The notes beneath the pieces are model-generated. The model did not search any database, had not been told where the DNA came from, and worked only from the letters and a program-made list of their open reading frames with translations. The position numbers were made by a program, and so were the translations under genes. From assembly GCF_006542765.1 (NCBI RefSeq), contig NZ_SKCD01000097.1:124001-188000 (forward strand): a stretch of 64,000 nucleotides of DNA, written 5' to 3'. This document shows, one piece after another, positions 50,632 to 59,114 of this stretch. The DNA comes from Paenibacillus luteus. Its GTDB lineage: Bacteria; Bacillota; Bacilli; Paenibacillales; Paenibacillaceae. Numbering within the stretch: position 1 is the stretch's first letter; every line of letters starts with the position of its first letter.

Positions 50632-52499
50632 GGCAGGAACCTCCTTCCAACGATGGCAACCACGAGAATAACAAAGCCGATGACAGCTGCTAGGCCATAG
50701 GTTTGAACTTGGCCATTCTGCAGCCTTGCCGCCGTTTTACCAGCTGTACTCACCGCGGCTCCTGTCAGGCGCACGATCCCGCCAATGACATAAATATCAA
50801 AAGCTGTTAACGCTGAACCGATTAGCTTCAGTGGCTTCACAATGACAGCAGCATAAAATTCATCCATATAATAACTGCGTTCCAGTACCCTTACCAGCCA
50901 CGGCGTATTCTCACGCAGCGCAGAGCTGCTAACGCTTCTTTTTCCATAAACAAGCCAACCAATATAAATGCCCAGCAGCCCTACGGCAATGGACGCTACA
51001 ATAGCTACAGCGCTATCATGCGCTTCTTCAGCCCCATCGTTAAGCCAGCCGCCAAACCATCCGTTCCACGGCGTTTCTATAAATCCGGCTGCAAGCGCAA
51101 GCGCCGCCAACACGACAAGCGGTACGGTCATAAGAGCCGACGATTCCTTGGCGCCAGAAGTTGCTGCGCTCGGCTTGCCTGTGAATACAAGGAAGAACAG
51201 CCGTGACATATAAAGCGCCGTGCAGAAAGCCGTAGCCAGCCCCACCACGAATAACAAGGGATTCGTCTCCCAAGCTATCGACAGAATCAGATCCTTAGAC
51301 CAAAATCCCGATAACGGCGGAATACCGGCAAGCGCTAAGGCGCCGATGGCAAAGGTCCATGCCGTCACCTTCATTTTTGAGCCTAATCCGCCCATTTCGT
51401 TTATGTTTTGCGTATGTACTGCATGAATGATGCTTCCGGCTCCTAGAAACAGCAGTGCTTTAAAGAAAGCGTGCGTAAACAAATGAAAGATCCCGCCGGT
51501 TAACGACCCCAACCCCAGCGCCATCATCATATACCCCAGTTGGCTGACCGTTGAATAGGCCAAAATCCTTTTGATATCGTTTTGCGCCAGTGCTATCGTC
51601 GCTGCAAATATAGCCGTAAAGCCTCCGATATAGGCGATTGTTTCCATAGCCGCCGCAGAATCTTGGAAAATATCATATGTCCTCGCAACGAGGAATACAC
51701 CCGCCGCTACCATGGTCGCCGCATGAATGAGCGCGCTGATTGGGGTTGGTCCCTCCATCGCGTCCGGCAACCACACATGAAGCGGAAATTGCCCTGATTT
51801 CCCCATTGCGCCAAGGAATATGAGCAAAGCGATCAGCGTCGTAATCCCATTTGTAATCGCGCCTGACTGCCCGTCAAACACGCTTTGAATCGTAGTGAAA
51901 TCCAGAGCGTGATCCGGCATATACCAGAACAGCAGAAGGATGGCCAGCAGCAAGCCCGCGTCACCGATCCGTGTGACAATAAACGCTTTTTTGGCAGCAG
52001 CACGCGCCTTCGGCAGCGTGAACCAAAAACCGATCAGCAGGAAGGAGCATACGCCAACCAGCTCCCAAAAAATATAAAACGATAATAAATTATCGGACAA
52101 AACAAGTCCAAGCATGGAAAACGTGAATAAAGCAACGTAACCGTAGAACACGGTTATCCGTTCATCATCCTTCATATAACCTGCCGAGTACACATTCACT
52201 ATAAAGCTGACCAGCGTAACCACAACCAGCATCAACGCTGTCAGATTGGTGACCTCAAACCCGATTCGAAGCGTATAATCACCAATAGCTATCCAGTCAA
52301 AGGAATGATTATAGTCTACTTCGCTGCCGCTTAGCCGGTCCGTCAGAATGAGCAGGGACATTGCAAATGCCGCTAAGGAACCTAGTGACCCAATGAATAC
52401 GCCTGCTCGCCGATAGCTGCGGCCCAGCGCCGTCAAAACAAGGAAGGCGACCAGCGGAAACAGCGGAATAATCCAAGCCGCTTGTGTGTATTTATCCAT
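50628..52499 (-). CDS. nuoL: Complex I subunit L
   Basis: A 623-residue antiporter-like subunit with the lateral helix near its C-terminus. Signatures: LLSFYIFWELVGVCSFLLIGFW near 120-141 (Glu in helix 5), GKSGQFPLHVWLPDAMEGPTP near 230, LIHAATMVAAGVFLVAR near 257 and GIPPLSGFWSKDLIL near 395. The family's usual length is about 610-650. The start follows the nuoK stop by 8 nt. Confidence 0.95.
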   Translation of the reverse strand: MDKYTQAAWIIPLFPLVAFLVLTALGRSYRRAGVFIGSLGSLAAFAMSLLILTDRLSGSEVDYNHSFDWIAIGDYTLRIGFEVTNLTALMLVVVTLVSFIVNVYSAGYMKDDERITVFYGYVALFTFSMLGLVLSDNLLSFYIFWELVGVCSFLLIGFWFTLPKARAAAKKAFIVTRIGDAGLLLAILLLFWYMPDHALDFTTIQSVFDGQSGAITNGITTLIALLIFLGAMGKSGQFPLHVWLPDAMEGPTPISALIHAATMVAAGVFLVARTYDIFQDSAAAMETIAYIGGFTAIFAATIALAQNDIKRILAYSTVSQLGYMMMALGLGSLTGGIFHLFTHAFFKALLFLGAGSIIHAVHTQNINEMGGLGSKMKVTAWTFAIGALALAGIPPLSGFWSKDLILSIAWETNPLLFVVGLATAFCTALYMSRLFFLVFTGKPSAATSGAKESSALMTVPLVVLAALALAAGFIETPWNGWFGGWLNDGAEEAHDSAVAIVASIAVGLLGIYIGWLVYGKRSVSSSALRENTPWLVRVLERSYYMDEFYAAVIVKPLKLIGSALTAFDIYVIGGIVRLTGAAVSTAGKTAARLQNGQVQTYGLAAVIGFVILVVAIVGRRFLP

Positions 52500-52507
52500 T
52501 CGCTGCG

Positions 52508-52810
52508 CTACCTCCTCATTTTGTTAAACTCATCGACATTAACCGTTCCGCGCAATCGGAACAAGGCAATCAAGATGGCTACCCCAATCGCCGCTTCAGC
52601 TGCTGCGACTGTGATGGTGAATAAAGAAAATATTTGTCCCGTCAGCGACGGTGCGACGCCATATTTCGAGAAAGCAATTAAATTCAGATTGACCGCATTC
52701 AGCATCAGCTCAAGCGACAGCAGCACAACGACAGCATTTCGTTTCACCAGCGCGCCATAAAGTCCGATACAGAACAAGATGGCCGCCATCGTTAAATAGG
52801 ACGGGAGCAT
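52508..52810 (-). CDS. nuoK: Complex I subunit K
   Basis: A 100-residue subunit with three transmembrane helices. The conserved Glu residues sit in LLSLELMLNAVNLNLIAF (helix 2) and TITVAAAEAAIGVAI (helix 3). The ATG at 52810 gives the usual family length; an in-frame ATG at 52819 overlaps the nuoJ stop by 8 nt. The SD AAGGAGG lies 12 and 3 nt before these two starts, so either may be used. Confidence 0.93.
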   Translation of the reverse strand: MLPSYLTMAAILFCIGLYGALVKRNAVVVLLSLELMLNAVNLNLIAFSKYGVAPSLTGQIFSLFTITVAAAEAAIGVAILIALFRLRGTVNVDEFNKMRR

Positions 52811-52811
52811 G

Positions 52812-53330
52812 TCATTCATCCGCCTCCTTTTTGGCAAGCACGATCGCTCCGATAAAAGCCACCGTCAGCAAGACGGAAAGCAGCTCAAACGGAATGACAT
52901 AACCCGTATATAAGAGCTCTCCTATTGCCATCGTATTGTCTTCTCCCGGATTAAAGTTTCCCGCTTCCGGGAATGTCGTGATACGAATAGCATAAAACAA
53001 TACGCCGAACAAGCTGAGCGCTCCTACCGCTGCCAGCGTCTCATGCAGCGGCTTCGCAGGCTCGCGCTCCGCGGCCTGATGCTTCGTCATCATAATGCCG
53101 AAAATCATCAGAATCGACACCGCGCCTGCATATATAAGCACCTGAACAAAAGCAACGAACTCCGCCTCCAGCAGCACGAACATGCCTGCTAGACCCAGAA
53201 ATACAGCCGCCATGGAAATGACCATATGTACGACCTTTTCCAGGCTAATCATGAGGACAGCACCGCAGATCATGATCGCCGAAAATACAAAAAATGCGGC
53301 AAACTCGCCGGTGAAATCAATATTGAACAA
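52812..53330 (-). CDS. nuoJ: Complex I subunit J
   Basis: A 172-residue subunit with five transmembrane helices. Signatures: MISLEKVVHMVISMAAVFLGLAGMF (residues about 28-52), EFVAFVQVLIYAGAVSILMIFGIMM (about 57-80), the segment that carries the pi-bulge in known structures. The start is immediately after the nuoI stop. Confidence 0.93.
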   Translation of the reverse strand: MFNIDFTGEFAAFFVFSAIMICGAVLMISLEKVVHMVISMAAVFLGLAGMFVLLEAEFVAFVQVLIYAGAVSILMIFGIMMTKHQAAEREPAKPLHETLAAVGALSLFGVLFYAIRITTFPEAGNFNPGEDNTMAIGELLYTGYVIPFELLSVLLTVAFIGAIVLAKKEADE

Positions 53331-53780
53331 CTATTTGCCGCCTCCTTTGGCTGGCGCTCCGATATTGTTATTATCCTGCCGGGTTAGCGTGTTATTGTCC
53401 GTCAGCCACTGTGCATCCTTGAACAAGTCATCGCGGCTAAAAGTCGCAAGCTCGAAGTGGTTAGACATGACGATCGCTTCGGTAGGACATACCTCGGTGC
53501 ATAGATCACATAAAATGCAAATTTCAAAATTAATATCAAACGTGTCGATGACCTTCCCTTTTTTCTCGGGATCGGGATTCGGCTTGCCGGTCAGCGTGAT
53601 GCAATCTGTCGGACATATACGTGCGCATTGATTGCAAACGATACATAAATCTGGAATAAAATGCTGAATACCACGAAAACGATCCGGCATAACAAAGGGC
53701 ACATCGGGATAAGAGGTCGTCACTTTGGGAGCCGTCATTGCTTTTAGCGTAACGCCAAGTCCTTGCAGGATGCCTTTCAT
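53331..53780 (-). CDS. nuoI: Complex I subunit I (two 4Fe-4S clusters)
   Basis: A 149-residue peripheral-arm subunit. Two ferredoxin-type cluster motifs are complete: CIVCNQCARICP (residues 47-58) and CILCDLCTEVCP (residues 87-98). These carry clusters N6a and N6b towards the N2 cluster of NuoB. A short polar tail ends in GAPAKGGGK. With NuoEFG absent, the electron donor is more likely a ferredoxin or similar protein that docks here. Confidence 0.94.
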   Translation of the reverse strand: MKGILQGLGVTLKAMTAPKVTTSYPDVPFVMPDRFRGIQHFIPDLCIVCNQCARICPTDCITLTGKPNPDPEKKGKVIDTFDINFEICILCDLCTEVCPTEAIVMSNHFELATFSRDDLFKDAQWLTDNNTLTRQDNNNIGAPAKGGGK

Positions 53781-53796
53781 TTCCTTCTCCCCTTTG

Positions 53797-54813
53797 CTAG
53801 TTCTTAATAAACAGCTCCAAGTACAAAGCCGTCAGAAAAACGTTGAGCAGTGAAATAGGCAAAAGCACCTTCCAGCCAAGTCCCATCAGCTGGTCTACTC
53901 GTATCCGAGGCATCGTTGCTCGAATCCAAAACAGGAAGAACACGATGAAGGCAAATTTGAGCAAAAACCATACAATGCCTGGAACAAAATCTAGAAATGG
54001 CGCCGGGGCGTGCCAGCCACCAAGAAACAGTACCGTAGTCAGCGCGGCAATCGCATAAACGTAAACATATTCCGAGAGCATAAAAAAGGCAAAGCGGAAA
54101 CCGCTGTATTCCACGTGATAACCCGCAACAAGCTCCGATTCTGCTTCCGGCAAATCGAAGGGCGTCCGGTTAAGCTCCGAAATGGCAGCGATAATAAAGA
54201 TTACAAATCCAATGATTTGGGGGAGAAAGTTCCAGTCCCAAAACCACCCACCATCCTGTGCCGCTACAATGTCCCTCAAGTTCAAGCTTCCGCTGAGCAA
54301 AATAACGCCTACGACCGAAATCACAAGCGGTACTTCATAGCTTATCATTTGCGCCGCCGAGCGCATACCCCCAAGCAGGGCATACTTGTTATTAGAAGCC
54401 CATCCGCCAAGCACGATCGCCAGCGTAGATATGCCGGATAATGCCACATAATAAAGCAATCCTACATTGAGATCGGCAAAATAAAGCTTTTGCGTATAGG
54501 GGATTACAGCCAGCACGGAGAAAGCAGGGATGTACGCCAGCGCCGGCGCAATAATGAATAGTACCCGGTCAGCCTTGCGCGGAATCGTATCTTCCTTAAT
54601 CAGCAATTTGAAGATATCCGCAACGGTCTGCAGCAGGCCCAGCGGGCCTACACGATTGGGGCCGATGCGCAGCTGCATCCAGCCAATGACCTTACGCTCG
54701 AAATAAATGGCATACGTCACGAAACCCAGCACAATAAACAGGAATACAACCACCCAAAGGAACAGCACAAGCGCATTGCTCCATGTGAGAGCCTGGTTAA
54801 GCCAAGGCTGCAT
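53797..54813 (-). CDS. nuoH: Complex I subunit H
   Basis: A 338-residue membrane subunit with eight or nine helices at the quinone chamber. Signatures: YFERKVIGWMQLRIGPNRVGPLGLLQ (residues about 35-60), ISELNRTPFDLPEAESELVAGYHVEYSG (near 210-237) with the conserved Glu/Asp residues, and FIVFFLFWIRATMPRIRVDQLM near 290. The start overlaps the nuoD stop by one nt. Confidence 0.95.
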   Translation of the reverse strand: MQPWLNQALTWSNALVLFLWVVVFLFIVLGFVTYAIYFERKVIGWMQLRIGPNRVGPLGLLQTVADIFKLLIKEDTIPRKADRVLFIIAPALAYIPAFSVLAVIPYTQKLYFADLNVGLLYYVALSGISTLAIVLGGWASNNKYALLGGMRSAAQMISYEVPLVISVVGVILLSGSLNLRDIVAAQDGGWFWDWNFLPQIIGFVIFIIAAISELNRTPFDLPEAESELVAGYHVEYSGFRFAFFMLSEYVYVYAIAALTTVLFLGGWHAPAPFLDFVPGIVWFLLKFAFIVFFLFWIRATMPRIRVDQLMGLGWKVLLPISLLNVFLTALYLELFIKN

Positions 54814-55913
54814 CAGCAGTCCACCTCCCCAACAACAATATCGATGCCGCCTAATATCGTGATGAGGTTCGTCATGGTTTCTCCAACAAGCAGCTTGGGC
54901 AAAATTTGCAAATTAACGAAAGAGGGGCGCCGGAACTTGAGGCGGTAAGGCTCGGCTTTGCCTTTGGAAACAATATGGCAGCCAATTTCGCCGCGCGGCG
55001 ATTCAATGCGCACATAAACTTCTCCAGCAGGAGGACGAATCACGCGCGGAACCTTTCCCATCGTATCGCCGCCAGACGGAAATTGCGCCAGCGCTTGCTT
55101 CAAAATACGCAGGCTCTGGCGAATTTCCTCCAGCCTAATTCGGTAGCGATCATAGCAATCGCCGATTTGTCCGAGTGGCACATCGAATTCAAACAGTTGA
55201 TACAGGCTGTACGGCTCAGCTTTGCGAATATCAAAATCCACACCGGTGCAGCGCAGGTTGGCCCCTGATAAGCCATAGTCAATGGCTGTGGCCGCATCAT
55301 ATCGGCCTACACCCTTAATGCGGGCAAGAAATATTTCATTGCCGCTGACGAGCTTATCGTACTCTACAAGCTTATTCTCCATGTAAGGGATAAAGTCGCG
55401 CACCTTATCCAGCCAGCCTGGAGGCGCATCCCACTTCACACCGCCTACCCTCATGTAGTTATAGGTCAACCTAGCACCACAGAGCTCATTGAACAAATCA
55501 ATAATTATCTCCCTGTCACGGAAAGCATACAGGAACGGGCTCATAGCCCCGATATCCAGCAAATAAGTTCCCCACCAAACCAGATGGCTGGCTACCCGCT
55601 GAAGCTCCATCACCACCAAGCGGAGATACTCCGCCCGTTCTGGAATTTCGAGCCCCATCATCGTCTCAACCGCGTGTACCAGGACGTAGTTATTCGTCAT
55701 TGCAGAAACGTAATCCATACGGTCGGTATAAGGAATAATCTGCGTAAAATTTAAGTTCTCAGCAATCTTCTCGGTACCTCGATGCAAGTAGCCCATGACA
55801 GGTGTCGCCTCGGTAATGACTTCTCCGTCAAGCTTGACGATAATGCGAAATACGCCATGTGTGCTTGGATGTTGGGGACCAACATTCAACAGCAGTTCTT
55901 CTGTACGGATCAA
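54813..55913 (-). CDS. nuoD: Complex I subunit D
   Basis: A 366-residue subunit of the quinone site in the connecting module. Signatures: NVGPQHPSTHGVFRIIVKLDGE (residues 11-32) with the quinone-binding His, and DRMDYVSAMTNNY near 64 with the quinone-binding Tyr; also GERVTG-like SGNEIFLARIKGVG near 190. It is separate from NuoC, not fused. The C-terminus (DIVVGEVDC) lacks the usual DR ending, replaced by a Cys. AAGGGAAG/GGAGG-type SD is seen upstream in the nuoC 3' end. Confidence 0.95.
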   Translation of the reverse strand: MIRTEELLLNVGPQHPSTHGVFRIIVKLDGEVITEATPVMGYLHRGTEKIAENLNFTQIIPYTDRMDYVSAMTNNYVLVHAVETMMGLEIPERAEYLRLVVMELQRVASHLVWWGTYLLDIGAMSPFLYAFRDREIIIDLFNELCGARLTYNYMRVGGVKWDAPPGWLDKVRDFIPYMENKLVEYDKLVSGNEIFLARIKGVGRYDAATAIDYGLSGANLRCTGVDFDIRKAEPYSLYQLFEFDVPLGQIGDCYDRYRIRLEEIRQSLRILKQALAQFPSGGDTMGKVPRVIRPPAGEVYVRIESPRGEIGCHIVSKGKAEPYRLKFRRPSFVNLQILPKLLVGETMTNLITILGGIDIVVGEVDC

Positions 55914-55920
55914 GGGAAGC

Positions 55921-56652
55921 CTACACCTCCGAGTCTAACGATTCATAATCCTTGCGCAGTGGATGGCCCACCCAGTCGTCAGGCATCATTATTCTTCGCA
56001 AATCGGGGTGTCCGGGAAAATCAACGCCGAGCAGGTCAAAGATCTCGCGCTCGTTCCAGTTCGCCGTTGCCCAGACAGGAGCCGCTGAATAGACGGCCGC
56101 CGCTTCGCGGTCTGTTTTAATTTTGATTGCGACCTCGCGCTTGCTGCCAAGCGAAATCATATGATAGACAACTTCCATATGCGTCTCATAATCAACGCCT
56201 GAAACATTTCTTAAATAATTGAATTGCAGCTGCTCATGGCCCTTAAGAAGCTTAGCCACTTCGCGCCAATAGTGATTGCTAATGATAATCACGGGCATAT
56301 CGGCATTCAACTCATTCAGGTATGCAGCCTCAACGGCACCATCGGCAACCTCTTGCCTCAGAAGCTCCGTTAGGCGATCCAGTTCCTTCTGCCTCGGAGA
56401 CGGAGGCTTCGGCGCTTCTGGAGGGGCTTCAACTGCCTCCGCCTCTGCCGCTTTAGCTGCTGCTCTAGCAGCCCTAGCCTCAGCTGCTGCCTTCAGTTTC
56501 GCTTCTTTTGCAGCATCCACTGCAGGCGAATCTGTTCCCTCGGCAGAAGATAGCTTCGGTGCTTGGCTTTTTCCAGCGTCTTTCACTTGTCCCTCCAGAT
56601 GATCCACACCGTCCATCGAAGGTTTCCCACTCTGGTCTTGTTCCTCGCTCAC
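55921..56652 (-). CDS. nuoC: Complex I subunit C with long N-terminal extension
   Basis: A 243-residue 30-kDa-type subunit. The conserved C-terminal part has ANWNEREIFDLLGVDFPGHP and DLRRIMMPDDWVGHPLRKDY, the family signature. An N-terminal extension of about 88 residues (charged, then Ala/Glu/Lys-rich: AKLKAAAEARAARAAAKAAE-type, then a Pro-rich stretch EAPPEAPKPPSP) precedes the globular domain, which usually begins within 20-30 residues. The extension is predicted to form a long single helix. The start overlaps the nuoB stop by 4 nt. Confidence 0.92.
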   Translation of the reverse strand: MSEEQDQSGKPSMDGVDHLEGQVKDAGKSQAPKLSSAEGTDSPAVDAAKEAKLKAAAEARAARAAAKAAEAEAVEAPPEAPKPPSPRQKELDRLTELLRQEVADGAVEAAYLNELNADMPVIIISNHYWREVAKLLKGHEQLQFNYLRNVSGVDYETHMEVVYHMISLGSKREVAIKIKTDREAAAVYSAAPVWATANWNEREIFDLLGVDFPGHPDLRRIMMPDDWVGHPLRKDYESLDSEV

Positions 56653-57167
56653 CGGCCTGTCACCCGCTTCCCGGTCTTGGCCTCGTAGCGAATTTTCTCC
56701 TGCAGCTTATTTATTCCATAGATCAGAGCCGCAGGGTTAGGCGGACAGCCCGGAATATACACGTCTACGGGTACGATCTGATCGACACCCTTGATCACGG
56801 AGTAAGATTTAATATAGGGTCCGCCCGCCGTTGCGCAAGAACCCATCGCAATGACCCATTTAGGCTCCGGCATTTGATCGTATAACCTTTTTAGAAGCGG
56901 TCCCATTTTCTTGGTCACCGTTCCCGCAACAATCATCACATCCGACTGCCGTGGCGAAGTGCGGAACATCACCCCAAAGCGGTCCAAATCATAATGCGAG
57001 GCACCCGTCCCCATCATTTCAATGGCACAGCATGCCAATCCGAAAGTCAGCGGCCATAAGGAGTTGCTCCTTGCCCATGCCTTTAATTGCTCCAAGGTGC
57101 CCATAAATACGTTGCGCTCCAGCTCTTTGCGTTCCTCTAGCGAAATTGACTCTAAACTGAATTCCAT
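56649..57167 (-). CDS. nuoB: Complex I subunit B (cluster N2)
   Basis: A 172-residue subunit that carries the terminal 4Fe-4S cluster N2. The four Cys ligands are seen: the tandem pair in FGLACCAIEMMG (about residues 45-46), MGSCATAGGPY near 111 and YIPGCPPNPAALI near 140. The start overlaps nuoA by 16 nt. Confidence 0.95.
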   Translation of the reverse strand: MEFSLESISLEERKELERNVFMGTLEQLKAWARSNSLWPLTFGLACCAIEMMGTGASHYDLDRFGVMFRTSPRQSDVMIVAGTVTKKMGPLLKRLYDQMPEPKWVIAMGSCATAGGPYIKSYSVIKGVDQIVPVDVYIPGCPPNPAALIYGINKLQEKIRYEAKTGKRVTGR

Positions 57168-57523
57168 TTCAGCACCTTCTTCTTCCAGGCATATAGAAGA
57201 CCGATAAGCAGCATTCCCGCAAAAATGAACATTTCGACTAGCACAAATAAGCCGAGCTTGTTATACGCAACGGCCCACGGATATAAGAAAACGGTTTCCA
57301 CATCAAAAATGACAAACATAAGCGCAAATAGGTAATAGCGAATGTTAAATCGAACCTGTCCCTCACCTACTGGCTCATTGCCACTTTCATAGGTGGTTTG
57401 CTTCAGCTCCGTTGGTTTACTCGGCCTAAGCAGTCTGCCAACCGTTAATGCAATAACTGGAAGCAAGATGCCAAGTACGATAAAAATAGCCACGACGACA
57501 TAGTTGTTGGCGTAGTTTTCCAC
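57152..57523 (-). CDS. nuoA: Complex I subunit A
   Basis: A 123-residue membrane subunit with three helices. The conserved loop KQTTYESGNEPVGEGQVRFNIRYYLFALMFVIFDVETVFLYPWAV is present (ESGNEPVG and FDVETVFLYPW motifs). First gene of the operon; ATG or GTG start at 57523 with GACGGAGGCGATC upstream. Promoter at 57585-57613. The operon from here to nuoN has no nuoE, nuoF or nuoG. Confidence 0.94.
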   Translation of the reverse strand: MENYANNYVVVAIFIVLGILLPVIALTVGRLLRPSKPTELKQTTYESGNEPVGEGQVRFNIRYYLFALMFVIFDVETVFLYPWAVAYNKLGLFVLVEMFIFAGMLLIGLLYAWKKKVLKWNSV

Positions 57524-57584
57524 ACGATCGCCTCCGTCAATTCAATAGGTACGGACCGTTGCCGCTTGGTCAATTTTCCTCACA

Positions 57585-57613
57585 ATTATAACAAATGCTG
57601 CCACACACGTCTA
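57585..57613 (-). promoter_or_regulatory. Sigma-A promoter of the nuo operon
   Basis: TAGACG (57608-57613), a 17-bp spacer and a perfect TATAAT (57585-57590) on the minus strand, 62 nt before nuoA. It lies within 10 nt of the end of the ger operon, with no terminator between. Confidence 0.65.
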
Positions 57614-57621
57614 TGACGGAG

Positions 57622-58857
57622 TTACGCCGGAGCAGGCTCCTTGTCCGCTTGTTTGTCCGCTTGATCACTCCCGTTTTTTGCCAAATTTTGTTCCTTTTTG
57701 TCTGCATCTTCATTCTCCCTCACAGGAGGAAAGCTTCCATCGCTCGTATCTTTTTTCCCACGTATCACTGCAATGACCAGAACCACTAACGGCAGAAAAA
57801 ATCCATGAAACAAACTATAAATCGTCCAAACCCCCATGGCAAATACCTGAGTATGGGCAGCATTCCGATAGACCATTAAAGCAAGAGGCACGATAATGAA
57901 CGAATAAGGAACTACTAGCGGCCGGTAGGTAGTCAGCTTAAGCATCTGCGCAGTCAATACGGCCAATACATACACGCAAAGCACAAGCTTCATAAAGACG
58001 GTACCGATCCATACCATCGCCACTAAAATTTCAACCCGTACCAATACTTCCTCGATATTAATATTTTTGGCCATATCATACACCGCAAAAGGGCTTCTGC
58101 TTGCCTCTGAAACGCCCATTACACCGACCAAAAATACCGTAATAAGCGTGCTGACGAAAGTAATTGCACCAGCAGAGAGTTTCAGCGACCTTCTCAGCTT
58201 CTTGCGATCCTGCTTCTTTACAAGCGGAAAGATTGCCGTAATAAACACAAATTCTGCAATAGGAAAGCCCAATATAGGATACATGCCTTTAATCGGCTGC
58301 TGCCAGCCGTTAAACAGAAACGGCTCGAAATTATGAAGATCAAATTGATTGAACAGGGAGAATAGCACGATTACAATGACGAACATTCCCCAGCCAAACA
58401 GAATCTCGCCTGTTCTGGCAATCGTCTCGATCCCGAGTAAAACTCCATAAATGATGACGATCATAAATGTCACGTCTATAAACCATTCGGGCGTAAGCGG
58501 CAATACGGAGAGATTCAAGAAGTCGGAGATGTTGCGCAGAACTAGCGCGCTAAGCAGAAGAAAAAAGAAGATGTACAATAAGGTCAGCAGCTTCCCTCCC
58601 CACACCCCCAGCACCTTCTCCGCATATTGCGCCAAAGACAGGTTGGGAAAGCGTTCTACAAGAGCCAAATAAATAATTAGAATAAAGTAATTAAACGGTC
58701 CAGCAAGCAGCATGGAAATCCATCCGTCCTGCCTTGCAATCGACGTCACGGCCGTTGGGAGGATAAGCGCCGCGCTGCCCAGCGCGAACAAAAATAAAAG
58801 CTTTGCGGCTTGTCCTGAAGTGATTTCCGCATTATTTATTCCTGCGTATTTGCTCAT
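57622..58857 (-). CDS. Spore germination receptor B-subunit (GerAB/GerKB family)
   Basis: A 411-residue inner-membrane protein of spores, of the amino-acid-permease-like (APC) fold, with ten transmembrane helices. It forms the germinant-binding part of Ger receptors. Signatures: ITSGQAAKLLFLFALGSAALILP (residues 12-34), PLTPEWFIDVTFMIVIIYGVLLGIE near 120, and YPILGFPIAEFVFITAIFPL near 205. A charged C-terminal tail of about 45 residues (KKDTSDGSFPPVRENEDADKK...) is longer than common. AAGGAGGTG, encoded by the last codons of the preceding D-type gene, is its ribosome site. Germinant ligand cannot be told. Confidence 0.92.
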   Translation of the reverse strand: MSKYAGINNAEITSGQAAKLLFLFALGSAALILPTAVTSIARQDGWISMLLAGPFNYFILIIYLALVERFPNLSLAQYAEKVLGVWGGKLLTLLYIFFFLLLSALVLRNISDFLNLSVLPLTPEWFIDVTFMIVIIYGVLLGIETIARTGEILFGWGMFVIVIVLFSLFNQFDLHNFEPFLFNGWQQPIKGMYPILGFPIAEFVFITAIFPLVKKQDRKKLRRSLKLSAGAITFVSTLITVFLVGVMGVSEASRSPFAVYDMAKNINIEEVLVRVEILVAMVWIGTVFMKLVLCVYVLAVLTAQMLKLTTYRPLVVPYSFIIVPLALMVYRNAAHTQVFAMGVWTIYSLFHGFFLPLVVLVIAVIRGKKDTSDGSFPPVRENEDADKKEQNLAKNGSDQADKQADKEPAPA

Positions 58858-58862
58858 TTCTG

Positions 58863-59114
58863 CTACACCTCCTTCTCAATCCATTTGATTATCGGCCTAT
58901 ACACTGGCGAGAAAATGGCCGCAATCCAATCTGCCGGATTGGAAACGGGTATGCGGAGAATCTGAGCCATAATGAACACCGTACCGATAATGAGGATGAA
59001 CAACGCCCACCCCCGCTCGCGGAAGCGAAGCCGATTGCTGTTGCGGACCCATATCCCCGTACCTACTGCGGCGGAAAGTAAAAAGACAACGATGCAAGCC
59101 AGCATACTGTTCAC
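58863..59114 (-). CDS. Small two-helix membrane protein, possible Ger receptor D subunit
   Basis: An 83-residue product with two hydrophobic segments (MLACIVVFLLSAAVGTGIWV and GWALFILIIGTVFIMAQIL) joined by a basic loop (RNSNRLRFRERG). The C-terminal amphipathic stretch is FSPVYRPIIKWIEKEV. This size and topology match the D-type genes found in some ger operons of Bacillus species, which affect receptor function. It starts at a GTG immediately after the gerC-type stop (TGAGTG), with no clear SD, so it is probably made by translational coupling. Its stop region provides the SD for the B gene. Order A-C-D-B is unusual, since A-B-C is common. Real gene inferred from position and topology. Confidence 0.75.
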   Translation of the reverse strand: MNSMLACIVVFLLSAAVGTGIWVRNSNRLRFRERGWALFILIIGTVFIMAQILRIPVSNPADWIAAIFSPVYRPIIKWIEKEV

